The notes: generated by a model from the letters alone, not told the origin. A DNA stretch of 64,000 nt from Stromatinia cepivora (GCA_014898415.1 RCTD01000001.1:2976001-3040000); one strand, 5' to 3'. Shown: positions 12,559 to 24,800, numbered from the stretch's first letter. A program made the numbers and translations.

Positions 12559-12993
12559 TCACATCACGACGATACATACCCCACCAGGGTAATTGCCGAT
12601 CATCGAGATTGAAAAGCTATTCGAGCAATCTATACCGCTTTTCCGTTTACGTGAAATTTTAGCTTTGCTGTTAAATTTGGTGGAAGTAGCGGAATTATCG
12701 TTGAAGTTTTGTGGCGGATATATCATGTCTCCCGCGCCCAAGCTGCCCCAGGCAGGAGATTTAGCCAAGACATTGAGCCGTTCTCGTAATACAAAAGGCT
12801 TTTTCGATATATACATATACTGAGCAAAATTGTGCTCCAAAATGACATGCGCCATCACAAGGCATGCAACGTTGCCGGAATGAGGTAATTTTGGGCGAAA
12901 GTGGATGACGGTCACTCCTGGGTCACGTATCGTTTGGAATGGCACATATTCCACAGGCTGGAGGTTTGATAAAAGCAAACCATGGTCGGACAA
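12559..12993 (-). pseudogene. minus-strand coding remnant, unknown family
   Basis: A 144-codon open segment (beginning MSDHGLLLSNLQPVEYVPFQ) has a varied, globular-protein-like composition with no low-complexity bias. It is on the same strand as the fragments at 11.1-12.2 kb and those seen in pieces at 13.4-14.0 kb. I cannot connect it to neighbours by convincing splice sites, and I recognise no family. Confidence 0.22.
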
Positions 12994-15014
12994 TTGGTTA
13001 TGTGAGAATACAATATGTTGACAGAGATATGAGACCTCTTGACTTTCCTACCGAGCCGTCCCTTGTCTGGAAGCTCACGTTTCAGTAAGACCTTCAAATT
13101 TTAATACGAACTTTCTCATAGCATGGCTTTGCGAAATGGTAATTGGCTGTTGTCATCTTTCTACTTTAAACATTTCCACTAGAGAGGAGCCATGCACTCA
13201 ACCGAGGCCAGCGAACTCATCATACCACCCTTGGACATATACTTGAGTAAGCCCGTTATGTCTCCGCAGTCCATCAACTTCACAGGCAATCATTGCCCGT
13301 ATCTCTCACATTGTGTCTGGTTACATCAACAGACCGCTGTCTCTAAACGTTGTGGCACCTCCAAATGGTAGATTACTGCATCATTCCCGTGTAATGAGGT
13401 AGTCCCAACTAGGTTCTGCGAAACCGGGCGCTTTCCTACGGTAGTCGAGGGTGGTGCAGATGATAGCTCACATGGTATGAAGGAGCTTTTTTACTACTAA
13501 AAGCTTCTGGTACATTGGCGAGGGGCTACATCTGATTGCGCACTAGTACCTTGATGATCGTGCCGTTGACCTTCATCATATGCCGGACAGAGGAAGGGGA
13601 AACTCGATACCATGTAAGATATTGATCGCCATAAGCGGCAAGGGCGTTAATATTCGAAGAGAATGGACTTGATTGTCATTTTCATCTTCACGGTATCGCA
13701 GTTATACTTCTGCAATGAAAGTATGCACTACGTGGGCTGAAACGAATCGCCATGTTCTAGCGTAATCAACTGCCGGGCTTGAAAAGTTCTAACAATCCTC
13801 GATCGGGACTGTTATGTGCAAACTCTTCAAATAAGTTATGCGAGAAATCAGACGTCCACCAGCAATGGCATCAGTATCCAACATCTCGCATTTGCCCAGC
13901 TATTTGACGCTCAACTTTGGGAACTGTTCAATGTCTTTGGCTGCATAGACCTCTTACACGTGCTCATTATATAATAATTGTTACTTGAATGATTTTATAT
14001 GATCCGTTCTGTAACAAAACTATTCAAGTCTATATTTGCTCCAATCTGTTTGTGGATCTTCTTTGGTTGTCCACCATGGATTTACTTTGTCAGAAACGAA
14101 AAATCTCCGGTAATAGACTACCGGTAGCGCATGTAACAGGATTCAGCCATAGCATCCAATAGCCCGGACCGGAGTGGCAGATTAGATATTAATTCGCATT
14201 GTTTGAAATCGATTCGGTTTTCGGAGTGAATTTGGTATTTCAAATAACCCGAAAATTTCAATCGAATCCAGGAATCAAAAGTCTTTTGTTGTTGGACGGC
14301 AATCCGGACTTGGAAACATTCCATTGAGCTGGCTATAAATCACAGTTAATCTGCTAGTAAACAACTCTTTAGGCGGAGATTAGAGCTCAGCCCTCCGGAA
14401 GTACATGGACTATTGAAAGTGGTATGGTTGAGGAAAGGAGGAAGTAGAAATGGAAGTGGGGTGCAATACGCATAGTATTGAAGGACTGCGCTAGACCCAG
14501 TCTCATTTATTCTGTCACTCACTACCATAAAGACAATACAATTTTAATGCTGAGCGGTAAGAAATGATGAGTGTCAATGTCCACGGACGATTAATGCAGG
14601 TACTTGCATCAGCCGAAACTACCACGCGGGAACTTGCTGGTGCGAAAACATGGCATCAAAGAGGCCGTTGAGAGCGCCAACATACGGGTGAGAAATTATC
14701 GAAATATATTTTTAGCAGACGTTATATGCCACATGCCTACCGAGATACGCAGGAAGTATTCGCAGACGGGTTGAACTGAAATTGCAACGGCTAACCGAAA
14801 GACAGCATGATATTGGCAAAGCGGCACAGCGTATGTAAAGCCTAGATTGGTACTGGGAACTTTTTGGTATTGAACCTGCACTGGGATACTAGACACTGTA
14901 TTTACTGGCTTCGCATGGCAATGGACATATTATTTCACTCAGCGCTCTCGAGCTTTGGACCCTTTGAACCAACTTCTTTTTTATTTGTATGTCATTCTAC
15001 AGAGCTTCATAGAA

Positions 15015-16275
15015 ATGTTTTCTCTCAGGTTCGCGGTCGCAGCGGCTCTTATGGTTCTGCAATCAGTACATTGTTCTTCGAATGCCAACCTCCTGGTCTC
15101 TGAATGGAAAAACTCTACTGTAGCCCATTCACAAGGTGGCAATGCACTGTGTTTTTCTGGAAAGGTCCCTGTCCCTGTCATAGCGACAACGACAAAGCTT
15201 CTACTGCCTGAACTTGCTAGTCAAACAGAGATAACGCAAATCTTCCAGGAGTTGCTGCAAAGCGATTCGAACATTATTAATACGACTTATGGAGGGACCT
15301 CCCATATTAATTCAACATTTCAGGTGGACGCGACATATTGTGTGCCTTCCTTCAAAAAGACAAATTTCTCTGTAATGACGAATTCCTCCGTAAAGACTAT
15401 ACAGATTTTGACTCATGGTATTGGCTTGGACAAGACTTATTGGGACATATTACCAGGTTATAGCTACGTGGATGCTGCTGCTGCTGCTGGATATGCCACT
15501 CTTAGCTATAATCGTTTAGGTGTCGGGGATTCCGACCATCCTGATCCACTCCAGGTCGTTCAGGCGTCAGTAGATGTCGAGATACAACATGGTCTCACAT
15601 TATTGATTCGACAAGGCTACTTCAACAAGAGTTTCGAGAATGTCATTGGGGTCGGTCATTCATACGGCTCGATTATTCAGTTAGCCCAGGATGCGAAATA
15701 CCCTAATGATGTTAATGGCACAGTGTTGACGGGGTTTGTTAATGATGTGGCATCTTTAAGCTATACTATCGCTGCCAACAATCCTGCTGTCGCAGCTATC
15801 AATAATTCAACGTTATGGGGCAACTTGCCATATGGCTATGTGGTCCACGATACCGCCATTTCCATACAACTTCCATTCTTTTGGGCACCATACTTTCCAG
15901 AAAGCAGTAAGTGTCACTTGAGTTTCTTAGAGTCACTGCTAACCGATAATTGTAGCATTCAAGCATCAAGTAGCCCAAAAGCAGACATATACTATTGGTC
16001 AACAATTCACGCTGCCCGCTATCTACTCAACTGCCTCCGAATTCAAAGGGCCGGTTGATATAGTCGTTGGAAAGTACGACTTTCCATTCTGCCAAGGAAG
16101 GTGCGATTATCCTGTCGATCTAGCCGCAGCGACCATACCAGTCCTATTCCCAGCGGCAGATTCCAAGTCGGAAAGTTTTGTTGTGCCGGACTCTGGCCAT
16201 CTCATTAACGCACATTACAACGCTCGTGCTCAGTTCCATCAAATCAATGACTTTCTTGATAGAAACGGGTTTTGA
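15015..16275 (+). CDS. secreted alpha/beta-hydrolase
   Basis: Two exons (15015-15906, 15956-16275) give about 403 residues. The N-terminus (MFSLRFAVAAALMVLQ) is a typical signal peptide, and many N-x-S/T sites follow, so the product is probably secreted or lumenal. The alpha/beta-hydrolase core shows the nucleophile elbow G-H-S-Y-G (Ser216) after a strand NVIGVG. An upstream ILTHGIG segment supplies the oxyanion region, and a late DSGHLIN supplies the catalytic His. The substrate cannot be read from sequence; esterase or lipase activity is likely. The first in-frame ATG is at 15015. It lies 5' of the rhodopsin-like gene on the same strand and may belong to the metabolite cluster. Confidence 0.85.
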
Positions 16276-17150
16276 GGAGATCGTGTCCCTTTTTAGCTTG
16301 GCACAGTACATAATTTTAACCGTGTTATTGGTCGTATCATAACATTGATATATCCGGAAATTGGTTCCAATCAAATTATCAATTTATCCAACCACTAAAA
16401 ATGTTGTGCAAGGTGCCAGGATGCCTCAGAGCTCTCAGTAAAATCATGATTGTGAAAGGTAGAGGTATCGCCATTGTTGCATAGACATCACAAATCGCAC
16501 TAGATATTTCCCTGCGGTATACTTGGCATTCAATATTATAGCTGCAGCTTCAAGGGTCGAGAGGGGGTGTGCCAACTGGGGTGGCAACCTCCGGTAAAGT
16601 ATCCGGACGGGTCATGATGTTTGAAAAAGCGAACCCTTGTTACCGTGCCGTACTTGATCTGATTATTCCGGCAATTAAGCTCCCCTGCACTAGTTCGCCT
16701 CCGACTCTTCACTCAACAATTACGCGCTAAGCATATTAAACATGGTTCGTATAATCGCATCAGATGCATCTTAAGTCCAGTGGTACAGATCTGATTATGG
16801 CTTTCTGCATTGAAGGTCTGTTCGCAATATACCGCTGAAATCCAGCATTAATTGATTTGACATCGTCGAAAAGATGGCTACACCACTCGGAATTCCTCGA
16901 GCATAACCATGTCACACATACCCCGCGCCCCTGCATTTTGTTGATATCTGACTCTGATGTGTAGAATTGGCGCATGAGCATATCGATATCTATATGCAGG
17001 GCGCTGGTAGTCAGACAAAGAAGGTTGTCGAGGCGGTTTTAAAAAGCTATACATTATTCACATCACTGAAGTCGGGGATCTAGAGTGAAAACAAGAGCTT
17101 TCTTTCAGTCTTTACCGCTTAAATTGGCCTATACTATCAACGACAAAGTC
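16276..17150. other. intergenic region, hydrolase to membrane-protein gene
   Basis: An 875-bp gap with no supportable gene. Short open frames on both strands have no domain or splice continuity. It presumably contains the terminator of the hydrolase and the promoter of the membrane-protein gene. Confidence 0.5.
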
Positions 17151-18388
17151 ATGGTATCTCAATCGCATATCATAGTGGCCAATTTAGTTGTCGCCATTTC
17201 AGCAACTATAGCTGTCTTTCTTAGATTTGTGTCACGGGCGCTTATCAAATCGTTCGCCGCAGACGACTGGCTCATTCTCGCGGCTTTGCCTTTCGGATGG
17301 GGAATGGCAATTTGTACTATCATTGCTGTCCACTACGGACTTGGACAGCATGCTCAGTCAGTGCCCCCTGAAAATATTGTTCCATTTATTCAGGTACGTT
17401 CATAGATATACTTGACCGGATGAAGGACGTTTTCCTAAAGTATAACAGGTCTACTTGGCTTCGGAGCTCATCTGGGCATGCTCAATGGCATTGATCAAAA
17501 TATCCGTTCTCCTTCTTTACGTTCGCATTTTTGGATCCATGAGATATTTCCGTCTTCTCGCCTATGGCTTCGGCAGCTTCACTATAGCTTGGGCAATAAT
17601 GGTTGTCTTTGTTTGCACTTTCCAATGTCTACCCGTGGCTTATCAATGGGATAAAACAATCGAAGGAGGCCAGTGTATTAACTCTTGGCTTTTTTTTACC
17701 ATCGGGTCGTCTTTCGATGTACTCGTTGATTTTGCACTGTTAATCCTTCCTCTTCCTGCGATCTGGAACTTGCAGTTATCAATACTTCAAAAAGTATCGT
17801 TAATTGCTATCTTCTGCCTTGGTTCGCTGTAAGTTGATTCAAACATGTGCGTTGCTTTTGCTCCTATTGACACTTCAAAGTACTTGCATCTTCAGTTTAA
17901 TTCGACTCGTTGCCGTTTCTCAAGATAAAGACGTACCGGATCCAACTTGTGAGTGTTCTGATGCTTTCGCACTTGGAAATTGAGGAAAGTACTAAATCAA
18001 ATGTCTAGTCACTCTCGGAATCGTGGCAATCTGGTCAACGGCGGAACCTTGCCTTGGAATAGTTTCCACTTGTCTTCCCAGTTACAAACCGATCATTTCA
18101 AGGATCTTCGGCCATAAAGAGGATATTGGTAGCCTTGGCACAAGCAAGCCGAGTGGTGATAATAGCACATTCGGAAGCAAGTTCAACAAGAATGGTGGTC
18201 GAGTCGCCCTCGCGTCGGCTTCCGAGAATGAAGACGATCATCAGTTGATCTATAATCATAAGGAATTGATGTCTCTCAAGACTTATGCTACTACGAGCAA
18301 CGACAACACAGCGAAAGAACTGGATATTCCAATGGACAACATCCACGTACAAACAAACATCAATAGTACTTGGTCTCACAAAGTCTAG
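17151..18388 (+). CDS. fungal rhodopsin-domain (PTH11-like) integral membrane protein
   Basis: Four exons (17151-17393, 17449-17828, 17881-17948, 18009-18388) give about 356 residues. Seven hydrophobic helices can be traced, from IIVANLVVAISATIAVFLRF through the ADDW motif (common in this family) to the TLGIVAIWSTAEPCLGIVS helix. A hydrophilic cytosolic tail of about 100 residues follows. The family (fungal rhodopsin/PTH11-like, no CFEM domain here) is large in Pezizomycotina and some members act as receptors at the plasma membrane; the ligand is unknown. The first ATG in frame is at 17151. The downstream gene is convergent. It may be a cluster member, but members of this family are also scattered widely in such genomes. 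Confidence 0.85.
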
Positions 18389-18873
18389 GCTCTGAAATGT
18401 TCATTTGTACTCCAATACTTGATATGTCTGTGCTAGGTTAATTTTGGACTTCTTTTTTGCGCTTTATCGATGTTTAGGGGTATTGATTTTTGGCCTGGGA
18501 GATCTACTCAGGATAGCGAATCTAGCATTTGTTCATTGAATTGAGATTTGGTTTTATTTAATTCACCTATGCTGCGGACATATAGCCCTACCTCAAATCA
18601 TAAGAGAGGAATGATTTTTGAATTGTTGAAATAGCTTGGGACATTGGAACAGCTTGGGACGTTGAAATACCGTGGGATATTAACATGATCGGGGACAATT
18701 GAAATAGATTGGGACATAAAAATGTGTCCGTAGGTAGTAGCTGGTGAAAGTATAACCAACATTAGACACGTGCTTGAATTCATATTCATTCTTGCATGTA
18801 TTATCTGTTATCTGCTCAATTGGGTCTCTGAGATTTACACAAATACCCTTGTTTCTGCTGCTATCGCAATCAT
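18389..18873. other. convergent intergenic region with an 18-nt minisatellite
   Basis: This is the 3'-3' gap between the rhodopsin-like gene and the small hydrolase. It holds the minisatellite at 18626-18716. No gene is seen. Confidence 0.6.
18626..18716. repeat. 18-nt minisatellite, 5 degenerate units
   Basis: Units such as TTGAAATAGCTTGGGACA follow each other at exact 18-nt spacing for four copies (from 18626, 18644, 18662 and 18680). A fifth copy starts at 18699 after one extra base. Units diverge at several positions but keep TTGAAAT and GGGACA cores. Confidence 0.8.
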
Positions 18874-19648
18874 TTAAGCAGCAGCACTTTTGATAACCTC
18901 AGCAACCTTGTCTGGCATACTCAACATAACCATATGTCCAGCAGAGCACTTCTCGATCTTGCTTCCCGCTGCCCCTGCGAGTTGTTCCTGTAATAACTGT
19001 GGAATGCATTGATCATTCTCGCATACAAGGTAGACGCTTGGTACATCTTTCCAGCCAGCATATGTAATGGTTCCATCCCAGCCAGACGCAGGTTGCGACT
19101 TGAAAGCCTTCTTCCACTTCTCGACATCCTTTTCACTCAGGTCGTTAAAAAGAAGCTTCTCAGGGTTGGCACAATACATGGCTCCGCCCTATTATTTGGC
19201 ACAGTTAGACTTTGCTTAGTATTTTCCATGACTTCGGGACTACTTAATAACCACCCACCTCCGCGACTTGAAATGGCAATGGGCCATGAGTGAAGCCTTC
19301 CGGGAAGATTGCTGCCGTCAAAAGGACCAATTTTGTAACACCACCCTTCAATCCTTTCTCCATGCGTGCTTTAGCTGTTAGGCCTTCGATGGCACTTGAT
19401 CCTATGAAGCCACCGCCTGAATGAAGAACCATCAAGACATCTTCTTCGGCAGCAACCAATTTCTGGATAACAGTGCGTACTGCGGCAATGTCATCGTTCA
19501 TATCTGGGTTACCTGGCGAAATGGTACCAGTGCTGGGCAGGGCAACTACTTTAGTCTTGAAATTGGTCGATTGAAGGTGTGAAATGACTTCGTCGAACAC
19601 GGTTGGTCCTTCCCAAAACCCCGGCACGAACAAAATTGTAGGGGCCAT
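18874..19648 (-). CDS. small alpha/beta-hydrolase (esterase-like)
   Basis: Two exons on the minus strand (19648-19259, 19188-18874) give 234 residues. The protein starts MAPTILFVPGFWEGP, the usual first strand and oxyanion region of compact alpha/beta hydrolases. It has the nucleophile in L-H-S-G-G (Ser77), an acid in C-E-N-D-Q (Asp189) and the catalytic His in S-A-G-H-M (His215), so the triad is complete. No signal peptide is seen; it is probably cytosolic. The family includes plant-type methylesterase-like and general esterase proteins; the substrate is unknown. In-frame codons upstream of 19648 lack an ATG. It lies between the membrane-protein gene and the methyltransferase, and could trim or hydrolyse a PKS-derived ester. 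Confidence 0.85.
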
Positions 19649-20040
19649 ACTGATAGGCGGATTTCGTTTATCAGGCAATCTCTAAGTATTGTTAGGAATC
19701 AATGTAATTGATGAAACCGCCTGGTTGAATAAGTGTTGGGACCATGAAGGAAGTTAAGATAAACATATTTGAGTGTGCGGCACAGTCTATTGAGTTGAAA
19801 TGGTTTGTCTAATATGTGACGTTACACGACTGGTCAAATTTGTAGGGAAGCTGCAGGATGTACATGGGGGTTCCCAAGCACCTCACAGCAAGGATAAGGG
19901 CCTCTCCTGCATGACGGCGTAGATTTTAGCCACATTAACTGCAGGACTCTCTCATTTGTCAACGATCGGATCATGCAACTCGTGTAGCAGCTTCTGTACA
20001 AAGGTACAGCAATTAAATTTAACCGGAATATTTGTTAAGT
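19649..20040. other. intergenic region, methyltransferase 3' end to hydrolase 5' end
   Basis: A 392-bp gap between two minus-strand genes. Nothing beyond promoter and terminator space is seen. Confidence 0.5.
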
Positions 20041-21173
20041 TTATGCCTTCGGCTTTCTTCCCGCAATACTAATCATGCTCATTCTTAGACTTGCGCCATG
20101 ATACATCTCGGCAATTGCACGCCGATGCATATTCCACCATTCTTCAGCATTACCCCTCTCGCGTTCGATGATACTGCCCATTTCTACCGAGGCCATAAGA
20201 TGTGTCATTGTCCAGGGGTGCGCAATTTCGTCGTCGATCGGCACGTATTGGTTGGCCAGCACGACTAGATCTCGTTTCTGAAATGCTCTGTCCAGCTCAG
20301 TGATCCATCTAATGAAATCAGCATTTATTCTTCCCGCGTTGTAGTCGTTCAGACCTACCGAAAATCATTGTATTTGCCCGAAACTAAGCTTTGGGCTTGG
20401 CTCTTCAACTCGCCCAATGCCGATTTTGGTACCCAGGGGTCTGTTGATTGCGCATATATACCGCCAAAATCACCATCATCCCATTGCAGGTACCCACCGG
20501 GCTCTAACATTGGTCAGAAAAATTTTTCAGGTGTGTCCTGACGGGATGCAAAGATACTCAATAATGCTAAGAGATTGTCCAATATTGGGAATGGATCGCC
20601 GTTCTCAACAACTAGGCACAAATATCCTGTGTGCACCACATCGAATTGTTCACGTAGAGAATCGGGTATAGGTTTCAATATGTCCAATGTATCCAAGATC
20701 ACATTCTTGGGCAACCATCCTTTTGGAGGAAACTGCGCAGTGGAGATATCAAATCCTTGAAGTTGGGCCGATGGATAGTTCTCAGCCAACTCTTTTGCCA
20801 AGTCAATGAGCCAAATCCTGCATCTCAACATTAACGCCACAAAACACAATCAAGAGAAGATAACTTTAACGACAAGAGGAACTTCGAATTCTTACCCTGT
20901 ACCACAAGCTACATCCGCTACTTTGATATTCTTCGTCAATGGGATGCATGGCTGTAATAAGTGTCCAAGTTGTCTTTTCCAGATGAAGTGTTGAAGGTAT
21001 AAGCTTTATTCCAAGTCAGCATTGGTTATTCGAATCTATGATAGAGATATGATGGACAGGACCTACCGCGTGGATGCTTGAAAATCCCTTTCCAATGGAT
21101 ATTTATCGATACTTCCCTCTGCAGGTCCCTGTACGACAGTGTCGATGAATCCGTTGATCGCTTTCCTAGCCAT
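20041..21173 (-). CDS. class I SAM-dependent methyltransferase
   Basis: Five exons on the minus strand (21173-21067, 21003-20896, 20817-20558, 20503-20359, 20308-20041) give about 295 residues. Exon 2 ends in motif I (V-A-D-V-A-C-G-T-G, residues 64-72), with the glycine-rich turn split by the second intron. A downstream LQGFDIS supplies the SAM ribose-binding acid. An LLKPGGYLQWDD motif near 157-168 is typical of fungal secondary-metabolite methyltransferases. The intron joining A|AG recreates the KPGG motif exactly, which supports the model. It probably methylates an oxygen, nitrogen or carbon of a small molecule. The gene is divergent from the PKS across about 0.72 kb, the arrangement expected for a co-regulated tailoring enzyme. 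Confidence 0.88.
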
Positions 21174-21896
21174 GGTTCGATAGCTTAGACACCTCAATGT
21201 TTACATTTAGTCTCGGTAGATAAAGGTCTACTTGTATCTCTGACAACGAGGCCACAATCAAAATCCGGCAATGAGTATCTCTCTCGTGTCCATGATCAAG
21301 TCAGTCGTGGCTTGGATATTTTGTGCCAATGCCTCATAACAATTAACTGCTTACTCGCCGATGTCTCGCTAGATGAAACAGAAACCTGCAAGTGTACTCT
21401 ATAGCCCTTCATGCTAACCACATTCGAAGGATTCGATCATTGAGCGGCATCTTGCTTTGGCATGGCCTGGTATTTCGAGTGGATTTGATACACGAACTAA
21501 TTAGATATTTCAGAAGGATTGAATGGTTAAATAATGTGATACATACTTAAGTGTATGGTTGAGGGGTTTCGGAAACTCCTAAGCTGCATATGAGACTCTG
21601 ATGCTACGTGGATCGGTTATCACCTGAATGACGATACCGCACCTCTGCACGTGAATATTTTCTTGATCGGCGACTCTACCGTCACCGAGGAAATCTTGAA
21701 TAGTTCTGACTTTCAATAAAGGAGTGGAAGACTGAAGAATCAGAAGAATTTAGCAAGTTGTTGCCACATACTTTGGCCTCGTAACGTCGGTTGGAACCAG
21801 CTTGCAAGTACAGGCAATTCACTTCGACTCAAGGTGTTGCAGCTCAACTCTGGACCCTCCTGTTCTTTTCTGGAACGATCATTCAGAGCAAATACA
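21174..21896. promoter_or_regulatory. divergent promoter, methyltransferase / PKS
   Basis: This 723-bp stretch separates the divergent methyltransferase and PKS start codons. A CGG-N8-CCG inverted pair at 21668-21681 is the sort of site Zn2Cys6 dimers bind, but one short match may be chance. No gene is seen inside. Confidence 0.45.
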
Positions 21897-24800
21897 ATGT
21901 CGGAGTCAAATATTTCTATTGCAGTCATCGGCCTCGCTTGTCGATTTCCCGGAGGTATCCACGATGCTGAAAGTCTTTGGGAAGTTCTCACCAGAGGACA
22001 GAGTACCTGGTCTGATGTACCAATAGATCGTTACAACTGGAGATCGTTTCATCACCCCACGCGTGGATCTAGCTCCGCTCACTCGTCTCGTGGAGGATAT
22101 TTCTTGAAATCCAATGTTGCTGAGTTTGACGCTGGATTTTTCGGCATTTCTGAGCTCGAGGCTGCAGCTATAGATCCACAACAGCGTATTCTTCTGGAAG
22201 TAACATATGAAGCAATGGAAAATGCGGGGCTCTCGATTGACTCGGTTAAAGGTTCTCAGACCGGTGTATATGTTGCGACATTTGCCCATGACTATGAGAA
22301 TATGATGTATCATGACTCAATATCTCTACCAAAATATGGCATGACTGGGGTTGGAACAGCCATTGCGTCCAATCGGATATCATATTTCTTTGACCTTAAA
22401 GGTCCTTCAATATCTTTAGATACTGGCTGCTCTGGAAGCCTTGTCGCTTTACATCAAGCATGCCAGAGCTTACGTTTGGGGGAAACAAACACAAGCTTTG
22501 TTGGAGGTACCAATCTCATTCTTAGTCCCGACACGATGATACCTATGGATAATCTCCAGTGAGTTAGAAATCTGTCAAAATGTTGATAAACTGATTCGAA
22601 TTGGGGACCATAGTCTTTTGAACAATAATGGCACTTGCTATCCCTTTGATAAACGAGGATCCGGCTACGGACGCGGCGAGGGTGCAGCGTTGATCATCCT
22701 GAAGCGTCTAGATGATGCTTTGAGTGCGGGTGACTCAATAAGAGCTATTATACGCAATACTGCTATCGGACAAGATGGAAAAAACAGCTGGCATTACATT
22801 TCCGAACCAAAATGCTCAAGAGTCTCTGATAAGATCAGCTTACAAGGCCGTATCATTGAACCCTTGCTATACTGGATATGTGGAAGCCCATGGAACTGGT
22901 ACTATCGCCGGAGACGTCACCGAAATAAACGCGCTCGGTAGGGTATTCTGCAAGAACAGAGAGCATGGTGAGCCACTTTACGTCGGTTCTGTGAAAGGTA
23001 CGATCGGCCACCTTGAGAGCGTGAGCGGGCTAGCAGGATTCATCAAGGTTATTTTAATGCTAGAGAAAGGAGTAATTCCTGCCACGCCAGGATTTGAGGA
23101 CTCTAAAGACGGATTGAATCTTCCCAAGTGGAATATCAAGGTAAATCTTTACTTTTCGTCAAAACCCTATCTGAAGGGCCCAGTTCGTCTGAATGATCCC
23201 ATCCATCTGAATGATTGAATCCAATTGAATCACTCACCCAGTTTGATTGATCCATAATCCTTCAAATATCAAAAACTACATATATTTTCAGATGTACTAG
23301 GTCATTGAGATTAATCCAACCATTCAGATGGGCTTGAACTTGAAAATGAAAGTTAGGCGACTAAATTCTAATAACTCAAAGATTCCACAGTCACCACATG
23401 ATTGGCCAAATGGTCTTCCACGACGGGCAAGCCTGGTAAGTTTCCTTTCCTTTTATCTCTTATTTCTATCTTTTTGAAAAGAAGCTGAATCTGGTGATAT
23501 AGAACTCATTTGGCTATGGCGGTGCAAATGCTCATGCTATCATTGAAGCCGCTTTGGTCGATCACGTCAGGCCTAACGGCACGGTCTTTGTCAACTGCAA
23601 TTCAGATCATCGAAGTAAAGGCTTGAAGAGAAATGAGTTGTCTAAATCTTGCACTAATGGAGTTTTAAATGGGAAAGTCAATGGAATTTCGAAAAAAACC
23701 ACTACCAGGGACCAAACTTACCAGATATTTCCACTTGTGGCCAAGACCGAAGGAACTTTGAGGTTAGTAGCCAACGGCTTGAGGAATTGGGCAAGCAAAA
23801 ATGAAATTTCAGACCATTTTTCAGCAGACATCGCCCATACGTTAATACGCAGAAGTTCAAACATGCCTTGGCATTACACTCTAGTTGCATCCGGAGCTGA
23901 GCAACTCATATCCAAGTTAGAACCAAAAGAACTCAGGTTAACACGCGTGTCCAAAAATGTAGATATCTTCTATATTTTCACGGGCCAAGGAGCACAATGG
24001 CATGGTATGGCGAGAGAACTCATTGCTTCTTCAACAGTATTTCGCGATTCCTTGAATACCTCAGAGACAATCTTAAAGTCTCTAGGATCTTCTTGGAGCC
24101 TTGTTGAAGAACTCGGTCGAGATGAGAACACCACGAGAATTGATGAAAGCATGATTTCCCAGCCATTAACGACTGCCATTCAAATTGCTTTGGTGCAGCT
24201 GCTACGTAGCCTCGATATCACACCTGATAGAGTCTTGGGACATTCCAGTGGTGAACTCGCTGCTGCATATGCTGCAGGTATTTTGGATCATGAATCGGTG
24301 ATGAAGTTATCATATTACCGTGGCCTTCTAGGAAATTATTGCAAGAGAGTTCTGTTTAAAAATGGGGCAATGTTAGTAGTTGCATTGGGTGGATATGAAA
24401 TAATGGCCTACGTAAGGCGCATAACATCTGGCCGTGTGTCCATCGCATGCTTCAATAGCCCCTCTAGTACTACAATATCGGGTGATGAAGATGCTATCAA
24501 CGAATTGAGTAGAATTCTCCAGAGATTTGGTATATCCTCGCGAAAGCTCAGAGTCGACACAGCTTATCACTCTCATCATATGGAAGTAGTTGCCGAGTGG
24601 TACCTAAGAAGTATAGAGGATATCCGATATTTAGGTCCAAGCACATCAACGATCTTCCATTCTTCGGTAACTGGCAAGAGGAAGCATAGAGGCTTTGACG
24701 CTGCCTACTGGACAGAAAATCTTGTATCCAAAGTGTTGTTTACTCAGGCTTTACAAGGGCTATGCGAACAAGTAGAGTCAGAAATAGACTCTCAAGCAAT

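Larger units (their letters stand above)
10985..14170. mobile_element. possible decayed element bounded by ~18-nt inverted repeats
   Basis: GTCCGGACTATTGGATAC at 10985-11002 is matched in inverted orientation at about 14153-14170, with 16 of 18 positions identical. The ends share their core with the 195-nt insert at 8919-9113. The 3.2-kb interior carries broken minus-strand coding fragments. I recognise no transposase and see no clear target duplication, so this may be an old DNA transposon, a captured segment or two independent small repeats. Confidence 0.3.
10748..15014. other. gene-poor 4.3-kb region with decayed minus-strand coding fragments
   Basis: No intact recognisable gene is present. 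Minus-strand fragments that look protein-coding but are interrupted by stops or frame changes lie at 11.1-12.2, 12.56-12.99 and about 13.4-14.0 kb. Most of them sit between a pair of inverted repeats. The last few hundred bases serve as promoter for the secreted hydrolase. Confidence 0.5.
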
